From contig NZ_CP018221.1 of the NCBI RefSeq assembly GCF_001890385.1, positions 1,785,501 through 1,849,500 on the forward strand: a stretch of DNA of 64,000 nucleotides. Direction: 5' to 3'. This DNA comes from Tardibacter chloracetimidivorans. Its GTDB lineage: Bacteria > Pseudomonadota > Alphaproteobacteria > Sphingomonadales > Sphingomonadaceae. Below are positions 52,679 through 61,084 of the stretch, piece after piece; the first letter of the stretch is position 1; each line of letters opens with the position of its first letter. Both the position numbers and the translations under genes were made by a program. Under the pieces are notes generated by a model that saw nothing but the letters and a program-made list of their open reading frames with translations, had not been told where the DNA came from and did no database searches.

Positions 52679-53322
52679 CAGTTGCCGCTCCAGAGCGAAC
52701 GGCGATGGGAGAAGCGCCCCGACCTGGACCCGGCCCATGATCCAACCGGCATGAATGCGGTCGGCTTGTTCATCGCATCGAGCGAGCGGGCGGACTTGAG
52801 CGCCGTCGAAAACTTCTTCTCAACGCTTTGCAGCTTGGTTTCGCTCTGCGTCAGGTTCTCGCAAATCTCCGCAGCGAGATAGGCTTCCACAACCTTGGTG
52901 AAGCTTTCCGGCCACAGCGAGAGATCAGCGCCATAGTCCGCGCCGTTGGAGACATAGCGGACATAGATCGTGTCGAGATCCGCGTACCAGTATTGCCGCT
53001 CATCGGCATATTCCAGCAGCGGTTGCTTGAAATACTCATCGGAGCAGATCGCCGACAGCTTCACCATGTCGGCCGGCTGATCGAACGCCCTGCGATAGCC
53101 GAATGAGGGTTCAACCGATGGCGAATAGTCCACCATCGCCGTCCGCATGGCAAAGGTCCATTGGCCGAGCTGGAGGCAATGCTTCACCGCACCTTCGGTC
53201 GCGCCATTGTCCCACACCGCGTCGAGCAGCCGGCGCGGCTCCCTGTTCTCAGACAGGGACGCGAGCTTTCTTTCCCCCAACAGCCTTAGCGCGGCGTTAT
53301 AGAGGGAAAGCTGAGTAGGCAT
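52678..53322 (-). CDS. Tail tubular protein A (gp11-like gatekeeper)
   Basis: A 214-residue protein with the family pattern: LSLYNAALRLLGERKLASLS, then RRLLDAVWDNGATEGAVKHC, then the QWTFAMRTA block and LWPESFTKVVEAYLAAEICE. It connects portal to nozzle. Its start overlaps the stop of the 143-residue gene before it. Confidence 0.9.
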   Translation of the reverse strand: MPTQLSLYNAALRLLGERKLASLSENREPRRLLDAVWDNGATEGAVKHCLQLGQWTFAMRTAMVDYSPSVEPSFGYRRAFDQPADMVKLSAICSDEYFKQPLLEYADERQYWYADLDTIYVRYVSNGADYGADLSLWPESFTKVVEAYLAAEICENLTQSETKLQSVEKKFSTALKSARSLDAMNKPTAFMPVGSWAGSRSGRFSHRRSLWSGN

Positions 53323-53753
53323 CAGGCCGTGACCGTCCGCTCATAGTCGCGCGCGAACGTCTCCGCATCGACCTTGGTGGCGAAACTGTCCTTCAGGATT
53401 TCCCCATCGCTCTTGCGGATGACAGCGTGTTTGCGGTGGGGGCCTTTCCACTGAACCTGCACAAGCGAAGCGTCGTCGTCCGCTGCCGGTGTTTCCAGAT
53501 CGACCTTGCGAAGGAGCATGACCTTGGCGAAACCAACGCCGGTCTTCAGCACAAGCAGTTCGGCGAAATAGGAACCATCCTCAGACAGCACCTCGATCAC
53601 ATCCATCTGGCGCATTCTGCCCGCCACATGACACCAGAATTCGGGCCGCTGGAGGTCTTCTACCGTGGTTCCGTCATCAACCACCGCAGCATAGCGCGTG
53701 CGATAGTGTTCGGCCGCTTGCAGCTTGGCCGGGCTTAGTTTGTGCGTCGCCAT
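53322..53753 (-). CDS. Phage protein between capsid and tail genes, 143 residues
   Basis: Not recognised. It starts MATHKLSPAKLQAAEHYRTR and has a beta-rich body with a basic C-terminal segment (GEILKDSFATKVDAETFARD). It is the first gene after the tandem terminators, so its expression needs read-through, antitermination or another promoter. GGAG precedes the ATG. Confidence 0.7.
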   Translation of the reverse strand: MATHKLSPAKLQAAEHYRTRYAAVVDDGTTVEDLQRPEFWCHVAGRMRQMDVIEVLSEDGSYFAELLVLKTGVGFAKVMLLRKVDLETPAADDDASLVQVQWKGPHRKHAVIRKSDGEILKDSFATKVDAETFARDYERTVTA

Positions 53754-53776
53754 GTTTTCTCCGTTTCTTCACAAGC

Positions 53777-53802
53777 AAAAGGGCGAGCCCGAAGACCCGC
53801 CC
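53777..53802 (-). terminator. Rho-independent terminator 2 after the capsid unit
   Basis: On the minus strand a 9-bp stem (GGGCGGGTC / GGCTCGCCC) closes a TTCG tetraloop and is followed by TTTT (53780-53777). Confidence 0.8.
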
Positions 53803-53804
53803 TC

Positions 53805-53831
53805 AAAAAGCGGGGCCGCCGAAGCAGCCCC
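53805..53831 (-). terminator. Rho-independent terminator 1 after the capsid unit
   Basis: On the minus strand a GGGGC...GCCCC stem with a TTCG loop (53831-53812) is followed by GC and TTTTT (53809-53805). It lies 26 bases downstream of the capsid-adjacent gene and just ahead of terminator 2. Confidence 0.75.
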
Positions 53832-53857
53832 AGTTACGCGACGATACTTGGACCAGA

Positions 53858-54118
53858 TTAGGCGACAGCGCCGAAGCCGGTCGTTGCATTGCCGTCAGCA
53901 TCAATCGCGCTGACGAAATGGAAGGAGCCCTTGGGGGTCGTGGTGTCGATCACCAGAACGATGTCGCCAACCTTCATCCCAAGGGCTTCGCCGTTGGTGA
54001 AATAGTCAGTGCCGTTCACCGTGGCGTCATCATCGGCCGAGCGATAAAGCCAGACCGATCCCGCGCCACCAACCTGTTCGGCAATGAGCGTCGGGGAGTT
54101 CGAAGCTACGTAAGCCAT
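53858..54118 (-). CDS. Small capsid-adjacent protein, 86 residues
   Basis: Not recognised by family. It starts MAYVASNSPTLIAEQVGGAG and is beta-rich; it has the size and place of small head-decoration proteins. AAGGAGG lies eight bases ahead. It follows the capsid gene by 12 bases and precedes the double terminator, so it is made at capsid-like levels. Confidence 0.75.
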   Translation of the reverse strand: MAYVASNSPTLIAEQVGGAGSVWLYRSADDDATVNGTDYFTNGEALGMKVGDIVLVIDTTTPKGSFHFVSAIDADGNATTGFGAVA

Positions 54119-54130
54119 CTCTAAGCCTCC

Positions 54131-54982
54131 TTATTCAGCAGCGAAGGCAGAGCCATCGTGGTTCATCACGACAACACCGCTGTTCTGGAGAAGCACACCG
54201 CCCATATCGATCGAGGCCCGCGCCCAGGAATAGGCCTGCTCCTCGTCATAACCGACAGGGGTCTGCATGCCGTCCTTGTTGGCCGCATGGCCAATCGCCG
54301 ACTTGTGGAACATGAAGCACTTCTCAGCGCTCGTGCCCACGCCCGGCAGGTTCGGGTGCGTGACCCAGTTGATGTTCATCCAGCGATAGAAGCCGGGAGC
54401 ATCAGCCCAGTTCGGGTTTGCGCCGTCCAAGGGCTTTTTGGTCACATAGTCCGCGCTTCCGAACTCCTTGGTCATCTGGAGATAGCCGAGGAATGCAGGA
54501 GTGATGAGGGCGGTGATGCCACCATCGAACGGGACGCCGTTGTTGCCGAGGATCGCCTGCGAACGAACGACCATCTGCAACGAAGCAGTGGCGGCCGCGC
54601 CGGTGTCCTGCGTGCCGGTGTTCAGAAGCGTGATGATGTCGCTGTCAATCTTGCGATTGATGACGGCCATCGTGGTCTTCTGCATGATCTCGCGCTGGTT
54701 GCCCTGCGACGCGAACACGTTGAAGTTCGTCTTGCGAACCAGGTCATGCCATTCGGAAAGAGTGGCAGTGCTCTGGGTCAGATCGTCGGCACGCGCCGGG
54801 ATCAGACCATTGACGCCGCGCGTAACCGCAGACGCGCCGCCGCTACCGGCAACGAGGAACGTCGCCTGATTGCCTTTGATAACGGCTTCAGTGGTGACGA
54901 AATCACGAACCAGCGACTGGTGCTGTTCGAAAGTGGCGATCGCCTCCTGGCGATACTGAATCTGAAAGGCAGTGTCTGCCAT
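54131..54982 (-). CDS. Major capsid protein
   Basis: A 283-residue protein: AFQIQYRQEAIATFEQHQSL at the start, then RGVNGLIPARADDLTQSTA, ASLQMVVRSQAILGNNGVPF and WADAPGFYRWMNINWVTHPN. This is the phage capsid family seen in podoviruses and small siphoviruses with a separate scaffold. It has its own promoter and an AGGAGG ribosome site, indicating high expression. Gene order scaffold-capsid supports the assignment. Confidence 0.88.
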   Translation of the reverse strand: MADTAFQIQYRQEAIATFEQHQSLVRDFVTTEAVIKGNQATFLVAGSGGASAVTRGVNGLIPARADDLTQSTATLSEWHDLVRKTNFNVFASQGNQREIMQKTTMAVINRKIDSDIITLLNTGTQDTGAAATASLQMVVRSQAILGNNGVPFDGGITALITPAFLGYLQMTKEFGSADYVTKKPLDGANPNWADAPGFYRWMNINWVTHPNLPGVGTSAEKCFMFHKSAIGHAANKDGMQTPVGYDEEQAYSWARASIDMGGVLLQNSGVVVMNHDGSAFAAE

Positions 54983-55147
54983 TGCAGCCTCCTATGAAAA
55001 CATTGGGTTTCCACAGGGCCATTCCGGGATAGGTCGCTGACCGGGCCTTTCGGGTACGGTCTGACCCCCTTGATGGGGCTGCGTATGTGCCTGCCTACAG
55101 GCTTCACGGTAGCTGTCCGGGCAGCCGAACTGGGCCGAACATCCGTG

Positions 55148-55176
55148 GTATTATGTTAAATCATTTAGTCTGTCAA
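55148..55176 (-). promoter_or_regulatory. Near-consensus sigma-70 promoter for the capsid gene
   Basis: On the minus strand TTGACA (55176-55171), a 17-base spacer, then TAATAC (55153-55148). The -35 is perfect and the -10 differs at one position. A leader of about 155 bases follows before the capsid start; it contains several G/C-rich short inverted repeats. This is the only promoter of this quality I saw in the right arm. Confidence 0.8.
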
Positions 55177-55203
55177 TAGGGCATCACTGATCGAGCGATA
55201 CGA

Positions 55204-56106
55204 TTAACGGGCCTTCGCTTTCGCATCGATGAGCTGGCGGTAGCGGGCCTGCATTTTCTCATCGCGATTATATTTGGTGCGATCGGTCCGCATGACGTTC
55301 TCGATCTCCGCCATTTCGTCGGCAATGGTCTGGGCCGCGTTAGCTCCAGCGCCGGGAACGACCGTGGCGAGCGGGTTGGCTTCAAGCGCCTGTGAGGCAA
55401 GCCAGCGTAGCACTTCAGGGTTGTTGCCGATCAAGGTTCCGTCCGGAAGCGTGCCTTCGGAGATGATCGTCTGGACCGCTTCAGGAAGCGTCTCGACAAA
55501 GCTGTTCACCACATTGATGTTGCGGCGGTACTCCGGCCCCCATTCCTCACGCAGCGCGTTTATGCCATCTTCCTTGGCTTGCTCGTTGCGCTGGATCAGT
55601 TCTTCGTTCTGCGCGTCCACAATATCGTAATAGGTGGACAGCAGCTTATCGACGATCGGCTTGGGCGCGTTGACCTCGTGCGCCGCCTTCACGAACTGCT
55701 CTATGGCGGGCTTGTCATCGTCGCCAACGACAAGGCCGTCCGGGAGTGCCTCAAGATATTTGTCTGGCGCTTCGGGAACGCCGAACGCCTTGCGGTAGGC
55801 GGCAACCTCTTCATCGGTCGCGTCGTCGCCCAATGGCTTCACGCCATAGCGCCCGGCCTTCACGTCATCGTTGAGCTTCTTGAAGCTTTCGACGAAGGAT
55901 TCCGCCGACGCAAACCGGCCAAGAAAGCCGAGTTTTTTTTCGTCCTTGGTGAGCGTGGAGCGCCAGTCAGACGCGGCCTCTTGGGTGCCCGTCTCCGTTT
56001 GGGTTTCTGTGGTCTGCTGAGTTTCCTGCGCGGTCGTTTCCGTGCTGGTTTCAGCTTCCGTGGTCTGCTCGGCAGTGGTTTCCTGGGTTTCGGCTTCTTC
56101 AGCCAT
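55204..56106 (-). CDS. Scaffolding protein
   Basis: A 300-residue acidic protein. Residues 1-45 are low-complexity Thr/Glu/Gln. The rest is helical with FLGRFASAESFVESFKKLND and EAPDKYLEALPDG, which match podovirus scaffold proteins (T7 gp9 type). It lies between portal and capsid, the normal place. The end is short and basic (RQLIDAKAKAR), the expected capsid-binding tail. Confidence 0.85.
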   Translation of the reverse strand: MAEEAETQETTAEQTTEAETSTETTAQETQQTTETQTETGTQEAASDWRSTLTKDEKKLGFLGRFASAESFVESFKKLNDDVKAGRYGVKPLGDDATDEEVAAYRKAFGVPEAPDKYLEALPDGLVVGDDDKPAIEQFVKAAHEVNAPKPIVDKLLSTYYDIVDAQNEELIQRNEQAKEDGINALREEWGPEYRRNINVVNSFVETLPEAVQTIISEGTLPDGTLIGNNPEVLRWLASQALEANPLATVVPGAGANAAQTIADEMAEIENVMRTDRTKYNRDEKMQARYRQLIDAKAKAR

Positions 56107-56374
56107 TGTCGTCGCCTTTCTTCAGTTTCTGTTTGTCGATCTTGAGCATCTTCACAATCTGGAGGCCGACGAACCGGCGTCCTTCCGCAAAGCATGTGTC
56201 CCTGTCGCTGGTGGGGCGGTACGAAAGATCATAGGTTCCGGCCGCCGCCTCGATCACCCAGCGCAAGGCGCGCTGCTGGAGATGCGATGGACAGTCGCCA
56301 CGGGCGAGCGCCTGAAACGCTTCCACGTCCGCCACATCATAATCGGGCGGAGTGAACGCCTGTGGTGTCTTCAC
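56099..56374 (-). CDS. Bbp19-like phage protein, 91 residues
   Basis: It has the conserved DVEAFQALARGDCPSHLQQR and FAEGRRFVGLQIVKMLKI segments of the Bbp19 family, named after podovirus BPP-1 of Bordetella. Role unknown; it is always near portal and scaffold. The start is a GTG at 56374 overlapping the portal stop. Confidence 0.75.
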   Translation of the reverse strand: MKTPQAFTPPDYDVADVEAFQALARGDCPSHLQQRALRWVIEAAAGTYDLSYRPTSDRDTCFAEGRRFVGLQIVKMLKIDKQKLKKGDDNG

Positions 56375-58002
56375 GCCGCCATCGCCTGATTAGCCTCGCC
56401 AACCTGTGTCGCCACCTGCGCACCGGCTGACAGGTCTTCCAGCAATGCTTGCGCCTGCTGCTGTTCCTGCTGGCCTTCCACGATCGCATCGGCTTCGTCT
56501 TCGGAGCGCAGCCACTTGGCGGGCATACCAACGGAGGACAGCGCATCGCGGAACGCAGTCTTGAAGTCGATTTGCGCGGCAGCCGTAGGATCGACCGGGA
56601 GAACCTGGCCCAACAGACCGATGGCCTCCATCATCTTCTGGCCCTTCTGCTTCTCGATCGCGTCGTGAAGCGGGGATTCGAAGCGGAAGCCGATATCAGC
56701 ACCGCGAAGGGACTGAGGGATTTCTTCGGGCCGTCCGAATGCCCCTGCCCTCAACATCAGGTCGAACGTCGCTTCGCACATCTGGCCGTTGTCTTCGTCT
56801 TCAAGCGGCTCGAAGATCGGTGACGCCTGCCGGATATATTCCTGAATGCGTTGCCCAACCTCATAGGCAGTCATTTCCGGCCCGTTCTGGGGAAGTGTCA
56901 GAGTGTTGAGGAAAAACGCTTCCTTCAACAGCGCCATCGCGTTCTGTTGCATGTCCAGCCCGAGCGGCAGGCCGGACTTGTCCTGCGTCAATGGGCGGAG
57001 AACTTCACCAAGCCTTTCGTCATACTCCGAGTCTACCCATGTGATGCCACCGGCATAGATCGATATATCGGAGCGAATGGCCTCTTGAACCGCGACCATC
57101 GGCGGGTTCGTTGCCTTCTCGCCAGCCTCAAGGATCGTGCGCGTCATCGCCTGTAGCAACCGAGCTTCAGGGAGAGCGGCAACTGTTGCTGGAGAATAGG
57201 CGTACTGTGACCCGGAAACGGTCTGCCAGCGCGGGATGACGTACATCATGTAGGTCTGTCCCACCGCCTCGATGATGTGCTGGTTCTCCACATCGAGATA
57301 GATCGAGACGTATTTAGCCTTGCCCTTGCCGAGATACTCGCCGGCGTACTGATCGGCGGGCATCACGATATGGCGGCAGTTGATTTCCCTGTACGGCTGC
57401 TTGTTCGCGCCGATGAGAAGTTCCTTTACCTTGTCGCTGACCTTGCTGCCGAATGTCTGGACGAGATCGCGCGCGGTCGGCTTCCACTTCCGATGAACGG
57501 TGTCGATCTTGCCTTCCTCGTTCTCGCACCACGCCACGTCGCGCAGATGCCAGCAGCGATAGAGAAGGCCGGTCGCGTCCTTGTTCAACTCAACCGTCTT
57601 CACGCATTGCCCGAAGGCGGCGAGATCGTGATCGCCTTCCTTCGATGCGCGGGTGAACAGTGAGCGCCGGTCGTACATCGCGCGCTTCATGCGCTGCGTT
57701 GCCCACTCCAGCCATTCCTTGCCTGGCTGATCCTCACCGTCGTCGTCCATCGTCCGCATGTGGAACCAGTCGATCGACGTTGGCCGCATCATTGTGCCCA
57801 AGGCATTTCCGAGATCGCGACGAACGAGAAGCGGATAGCTCGTGCTCAGATGTTCGGCGAACTCATCACCCAATGTGCGGGAGACAGTAAAATCCGCCCT
57901 TTCCGCATAGAAGTGGTCAGCGACCTCCTGCCACATCGAGACAAGCGTCGTTCTCTTCGAAAACAGCTTGTCGCCGTGTTCGATGAGCGCCTTTACGTCC
58001 AT
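56371..58002 (-). CDS. Portal (head-tail connector) protein
   Basis: A 543-residue podovirus portal of the T7 gp8 type. Recognisable parts are the opening helical block (WQEVADHFYAERADFTVSRT), LRDVAWCENEEGKIDTVHRK and VIPRWQTVSGSQYAYSPATV, and a Gln-rich C-terminal helix. It forms the dodecamer through which DNA is packed and ejected. Confidence 0.93.
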   Translation of the reverse strand: MDVKALIEHGDKLFSKRTTLVSMWQEVADHFYAERADFTVSRTLGDEFAEHLSTSYPLLVRRDLGNALGTMMRPTSIDWFHMRTMDDDGEDQPGKEWLEWATQRMKRAMYDRRSLFTRASKEGDHDLAAFGQCVKTVELNKDATGLLYRCWHLRDVAWCENEEGKIDTVHRKWKPTARDLVQTFGSKVSDKVKELLIGANKQPYREINCRHIVMPADQYAGEYLGKGKAKYVSIYLDVENQHIIEAVGQTYMMYVIPRWQTVSGSQYAYSPATVAALPEARLLQAMTRTILEAGEKATNPPMVAVQEAIRSDISIYAGGITWVDSEYDERLGEVLRPLTQDKSGLPLGLDMQQNAMALLKEAFFLNTLTLPQNGPEMTAYEVGQRIQEYIRQASPIFEPLEDEDNGQMCEATFDLMLRAGAFGRPEEIPQSLRGADIGFRFESPLHDAIEKQKGQKMMEAIGLLGQVLPVDPTAAAQIDFKTAFRDALSSVGMPAKWLRSEDEADAIVEGQQEQQQAQALLEDLSAGAQVATQVGEANQAMAA

Positions 58003-58226
58003 CAGCCGAGCGTGTCCGAAAGGATCGTGCCGGAACCTGTCTGCGCGCGCTTGCGCATCGTCGCCCGCGTTTCTTTATCCGCATTCTCGGCAGGCGTGAG
58101 CAGCGGGTTCAAGGGGCCATCATCAGCGGGCGCATTCTTCTTGCCGCCCAGGATCGACTTGGCGACCTTACCAATGCCGACCGCTCCCGCGACCTTCTTA
58201 ACGCCCTTGATGATCTTCTTCGCCAT
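58002..58226 (-). CDS. Basic microprotein B (tandem pair), 74 residues
   Basis: Starts MAKKIIKGVKKVAGAVGIGK, an amphipathic basic helix, followed by an acidic Pro-rich linker and RATMRKRAQTGSGTILSDTLG. It is clearly paralogous to the gene just before it (58228-58473): same opening, same end motif TILSD. It may be a minor virion protein; the place (directly before portal) is that of T7 gp6.7/gp7.3, which are ejected. Inference only. Confidence 0.75.
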   Translation of the reverse strand: MAKKIIKGVKKVAGAVGIGKVAKSILGGKKNAPADDGPLNPLLTPAENADKETRATMRKRAQTGSGTILSDTLG

Positions 58227-58227
58227 G

Positions 58228-58473
58228 TCAGTAGCCCCCCAGGGAATCGCCATCGCTCAGAATCGTGGATTCGCGTCCACCGCGCTTGACCTGCTTGGCG
58301 ATGCTGCGCTTGCGGGCGAGACGCACCGCCTCATCATCCGCGATCGGCATCACAGGATCAGGAGCCTCGACAGCGGCTTTCTTCTTGCCGCCGCCGATAA
58401 GGGCTTTGGCAACACCGCCCAGCCCGACAGCGCCAGCTACCTTGCCGACGCCTTTGATGATCTTTTTCGCCAT
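58228..58473 (-). CDS. Basic microprotein A (tandem pair), 81 residues
   Basis: Starts MAKKIIKGVGKVAGAVGLGG, then a charged linker and KRSIAKQVKRGGRESTILSD. About 60 percent identical by eye over the first 26 residues with its tandem partner. It follows the large-terminase stop by one base and precedes microprotein B by one base. A longer frame to 58521 lies inside terL without a ribosome site. Confidence 0.75.
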   Translation of the reverse strand: MAKKIIKGVGKVAGAVGLGGVAKALIGGGKKKAAVEAPDPVMPIADDEAVRLARKRSIAKQVKRGGRESTILSDGDSLGGY

Positions 58474-58474
58474 G

Positions 58475-60031
58475 CTATTTCCTTTTGGGCTTGGACATGA
58501 CGACAACCGGCGCGCGGCCAAGATTGCGTCCCATCTCCCGTGCCTTCCATTGCTGAAGGTCGGTGATCGCCTTCGCGCCTGAATGCCACGCCATCACCAC
58601 CGCATCGCCACGGTCGGGCGAGCGGCCAATCCGCTTGACCAGCTTGTCCTTGGCCTCCAGAGCAATGCCACCGGGAACCGGCGCATAGGTCGGGGCCGTG
58701 AGATCAGCGAGCAGTTCGCGATCATCGGGAAGCATGATCGGAGAGCCGCCGGGTTGATCCGGGTTCAACGCCTCCCGGAACCGCCAATAAGCCTCAGTCC
58801 TTGTGTTCGAGAACCTCAGTTGCCGATCGACCGTGCGATTGACCGACTGCTTGACGCCCATATAGCCAAGGGCATCAATCTGGTTTTCCTTCAGATGCGC
58901 ATAGGCATCGGCACCCCAGCCACCACCAACGTCGATGATGACCTTTGCGCTATCCCTGCGCTTCGACATGACCAGCCCAGCAACATCCGAACCAAGCGGC
59001 GTCTGCGCTCCCGGAAACACCTGAAGCGGCGCGAACCAGCCATCATGGCGGATTGCCAGAACCGTATTATCCCCACCACCTTGGGCAACGTCGACGCCAA
59101 TGGCGCACATCGGTATCCCGACAGGCGGTTGTGCCGTCCACCTGGACTGCGCTTCCCTCACCCATGCGGTAGGAATTGCCTGCCAGTGATCGTCCTGGTG
59201 CTCGATGTCGAACCGGCCCTCGCGATATGCAAGGCGAAGCGCCTCAGGCAGACCGGCAAGAACGCTGTCATAATCAGTTGCGGCGAGATCCGGGTTGTCT
59301 TCGAGCTTGGCCGGGATGAACGTCCGCGACCTTGCCTTGACCTCTTTCCCGTCCACCTCGTACGGGCCAGGTCCGTCAACCTCAACACCACCGAGGAACC
59401 ACCTCAGTTCGCCCGGCTTGGCGGGATGCGGATGGGTCGGATCGAGCCACGGTGCCCAGTATTTGATGACCCAATAGCCTTCAGGCCGCGTCGGTGGATT
59501 GCCCGCCGCCACAACCCTGCACCTTTGCCCCGCATCCGCAGAGCGGTTCCAGATCGTGATGAAGGTGTACTGGCTTTCAGTGAAGTCGCTGACCTCATCG
59601 AAGCCGATCAGGTCGTGCGGCGTGCCCTTGTATTTCTGCTTGTCATCCTCAAGCTGGCACCCGCCAATGTCGATGACACGCCCGTCAGGCAGCCGCCAGA
59701 CGCTATCCTGTCCGTTCCACCCGTCGCGATGCCCTATGATATCCCGATAGCGCTCAAAGAGCTTGGAGGCCTCTTTGTTCGTGCGCCGCAGGATCAGGCT
59801 GCGCTTGTGTTCGGTGAGTGACAGGCCAATCATCAGGTCGGATTTGCCGCCGCCGGCAGACCCACCATAAAACAGTTCGTCCGCGTCGCAGTGATAGGCT
59901 TCAGTCTGCGCGCCCGCGTTGGGCACCCAGAGCATATCCTTCGTCGCGCTCAAGGCCTCCTGAATGACGGACTGACGCTGCTCTGACGGGAGGGTGTCAA
60001 GCCTCGCCAGAACGTCATCCAGAAGAGTCAT
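58475..60031 (-). CDS. terL: Large terminase subunit
   Basis: A 518-residue packaging motor. Walker A GGSAGGGKS is at residues 56-64, Walker B LIGFDEV at 141-147 and the ATPase coupling segment CRVVAAGNP follows. The C-terminal RNase H-like nuclease begins with IGVDVAQGGGDNT and contains VIIDVGGGWGADAY. Length is normal. It cuts and translocates the phage DNA into the prohead. The start overlaps the preceding stop (TAATG). Confidence 0.95.
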   Translation of the reverse strand: MTLLDDVLARLDTLPSEQRQSVIQEALSATKDMLWVPNAGAQTEAYHCDADELFYGGSAGGGKSDLMIGLSLTEHKRSLILRRTNKEASKLFERYRDIIGHRDGWNGQDSVWRLPDGRVIDIGGCQLEDDKQKYKGTPHDLIGFDEVSDFTESQYTFITIWNRSADAGQRCRVVAAGNPPTRPEGYWVIKYWAPWLDPTHPHPAKPGELRWFLGGVEVDGPGPYEVDGKEVKARSRTFIPAKLEDNPDLAATDYDSVLAGLPEALRLAYREGRFDIEHQDDHWQAIPTAWVREAQSRWTAQPPVGIPMCAIGVDVAQGGGDNTVLAIRHDGWFAPLQVFPGAQTPLGSDVAGLVMSKRRDSAKVIIDVGGGWGADAYAHLKENQIDALGYMGVKQSVNRTVDRQLRFSNTRTEAYWRFREALNPDQPGGSPIMLPDDRELLADLTAPTYAPVPGGIALEAKDKLVKRIGRSPDRGDAVVMAWHSGAKAITDLQQWKAREMGRNLGRAPVVVMSKPKRK

Positions 60032-60468
60032 TATGCGTTGGTCAGCGCGTCCGACATGACATAGCGGCCGTTCGGCAGCTTCACGCCAAGGTAGGCCACT
60101 TCAGTGCCGGTATCAGTCCACGTCAGGTCAATATCGCCGTCCGCTTCGGACGTGGCGCGGAAAACCTTCTTCGCCACAATCGTCGACAGCGCGCCGTCAG
60201 TGCCGATCGCAATGCCGGTCGAACCGCCAGTCACGACATACGCCGTGCGCTCGGCGTTGAGGAACAGCACTAGCTCCACCTCTTCGACATAGTTGATGTC
60301 GTCGCCGTTGGCGTCCTTGAGCTGGATCGTGATAGCACGGACATCCGCGTTCTCAGCGCCAACCGTGATCGTCGCATCGACGCATGGGCTGGACACCTGA
60401 ATGCCGTTCGCGGACAGATTGCCAGCGTTCTCAATGCCGAGACGGCGGCCATGAAGGGATACAGTCAT
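60031..60468 (-). CDS. Phage protein between the terminase genes, 145 residues
   Basis: Not recognised. It starts MTVSLHGRRLGIENAGNLSA and is beta-rich, with Ig-like strands (DINYVEEVELVLFLNAERTA) and a hydrophobic core. Such an Ig-like protein could be a head decoration or a tail component. Its location between terS and terL is unusual. There is a 58-base gap after terS containing direct Gly/Ser-type short repeats but no clear promoter. Confidence 0.7.
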   Translation of the reverse strand: MTVSLHGRRLGIENAGNLSANGIQVSSPCVDATITVGAENADVRAITIQLKDANGDDINYVEEVELVLFLNAERTAYVVTGGSTGIAIGTDGALSTIVAKKVFRATSEADGDIDLTWTDTGTEVAYLGVKLPNGRYVMSDALTNA

Positions 60469-60526
60469 ATAAACTCCAGTGCTGTTGCTGTTGCTTGGGA
60501 GGTGCGCTCAGACCGGAGCGCTGCGG

Positions 60527-61084
60527 TCACTCTGCCTTGCGGGCAGCGTTTGCGAGTACGAATGCTATGCGACGGGCCGCTTCGGTTTCGGTCACCGGCA
60601 CATCGTTGTTATCCTTATCGACAAGGCGGTGGTTCTCGGTGAACATGCCGAGGTGCTTGCCGATGTCGACCAATGCAGCGCGCTTGTCCCAAAGCTTGAT
60701 CTTCGCGACGTGCTCGACTTCATCGCTATCACCGCCGGGAACCTTGCGCGTCACAACCTCAATCGCAGAAACGCAGGCTGCCGCGTCGTCGTCCATGTCT
60801 TGTGGAGGAAGCAGGTTGCCGCCCGGCGTAAATATCTTACGGATGTCCGAAAAGCCGATCTTGCCCAGTTCCTCAAGAACCCGCGCTTTCGTGATCTCAA
60901 CCCGTTCGGCCGACGCGCTCAGTATCTCATCAACGCGCTTCACGATGCTTTCATTTGCTTTCAGCCGTGAAGCATTGCCACGGTTCTCTTTGAACCCGGC
61001 AGCGATATAGGCTTCGTCCGCCGTCTTGCCTTCCGCCAGTCCCTGCGCAAACAGTTCGTGCTTATGGTTGGAGAGAACAGGCAT
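60527..61084 (-). CDS. terS: Small terminase subunit
   Basis: A 185-residue protein of the Terminase_2 family: HKHELFAQGLAEGKTADEAY, then AAGFKENRGNASRLKANESI, the DNA-binding start; then VLEELGKIGFSDIRKIF and a C-terminal part. It selects phage DNA for packaging. The ATG at 61084 overlaps the stop of the 40-residue gene; the longer frame to 61108 is not used. Confidence 0.88.
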   Translation of the reverse strand: MPVLSNHKHELFAQGLAEGKTADEAYIAAGFKENRGNASRLKANESIVKRVDEILSASAERVEITKARVLEELGKIGFSDIRKIFTPGGNLLPPQDMDDDAAACVSAIEVVTRKVPGGDSDEVEHVAKIKLWDKRAALVDIGKHLGMFTENHRLVDKDNNDVPVTETEAARRIAFVLANAARKAE

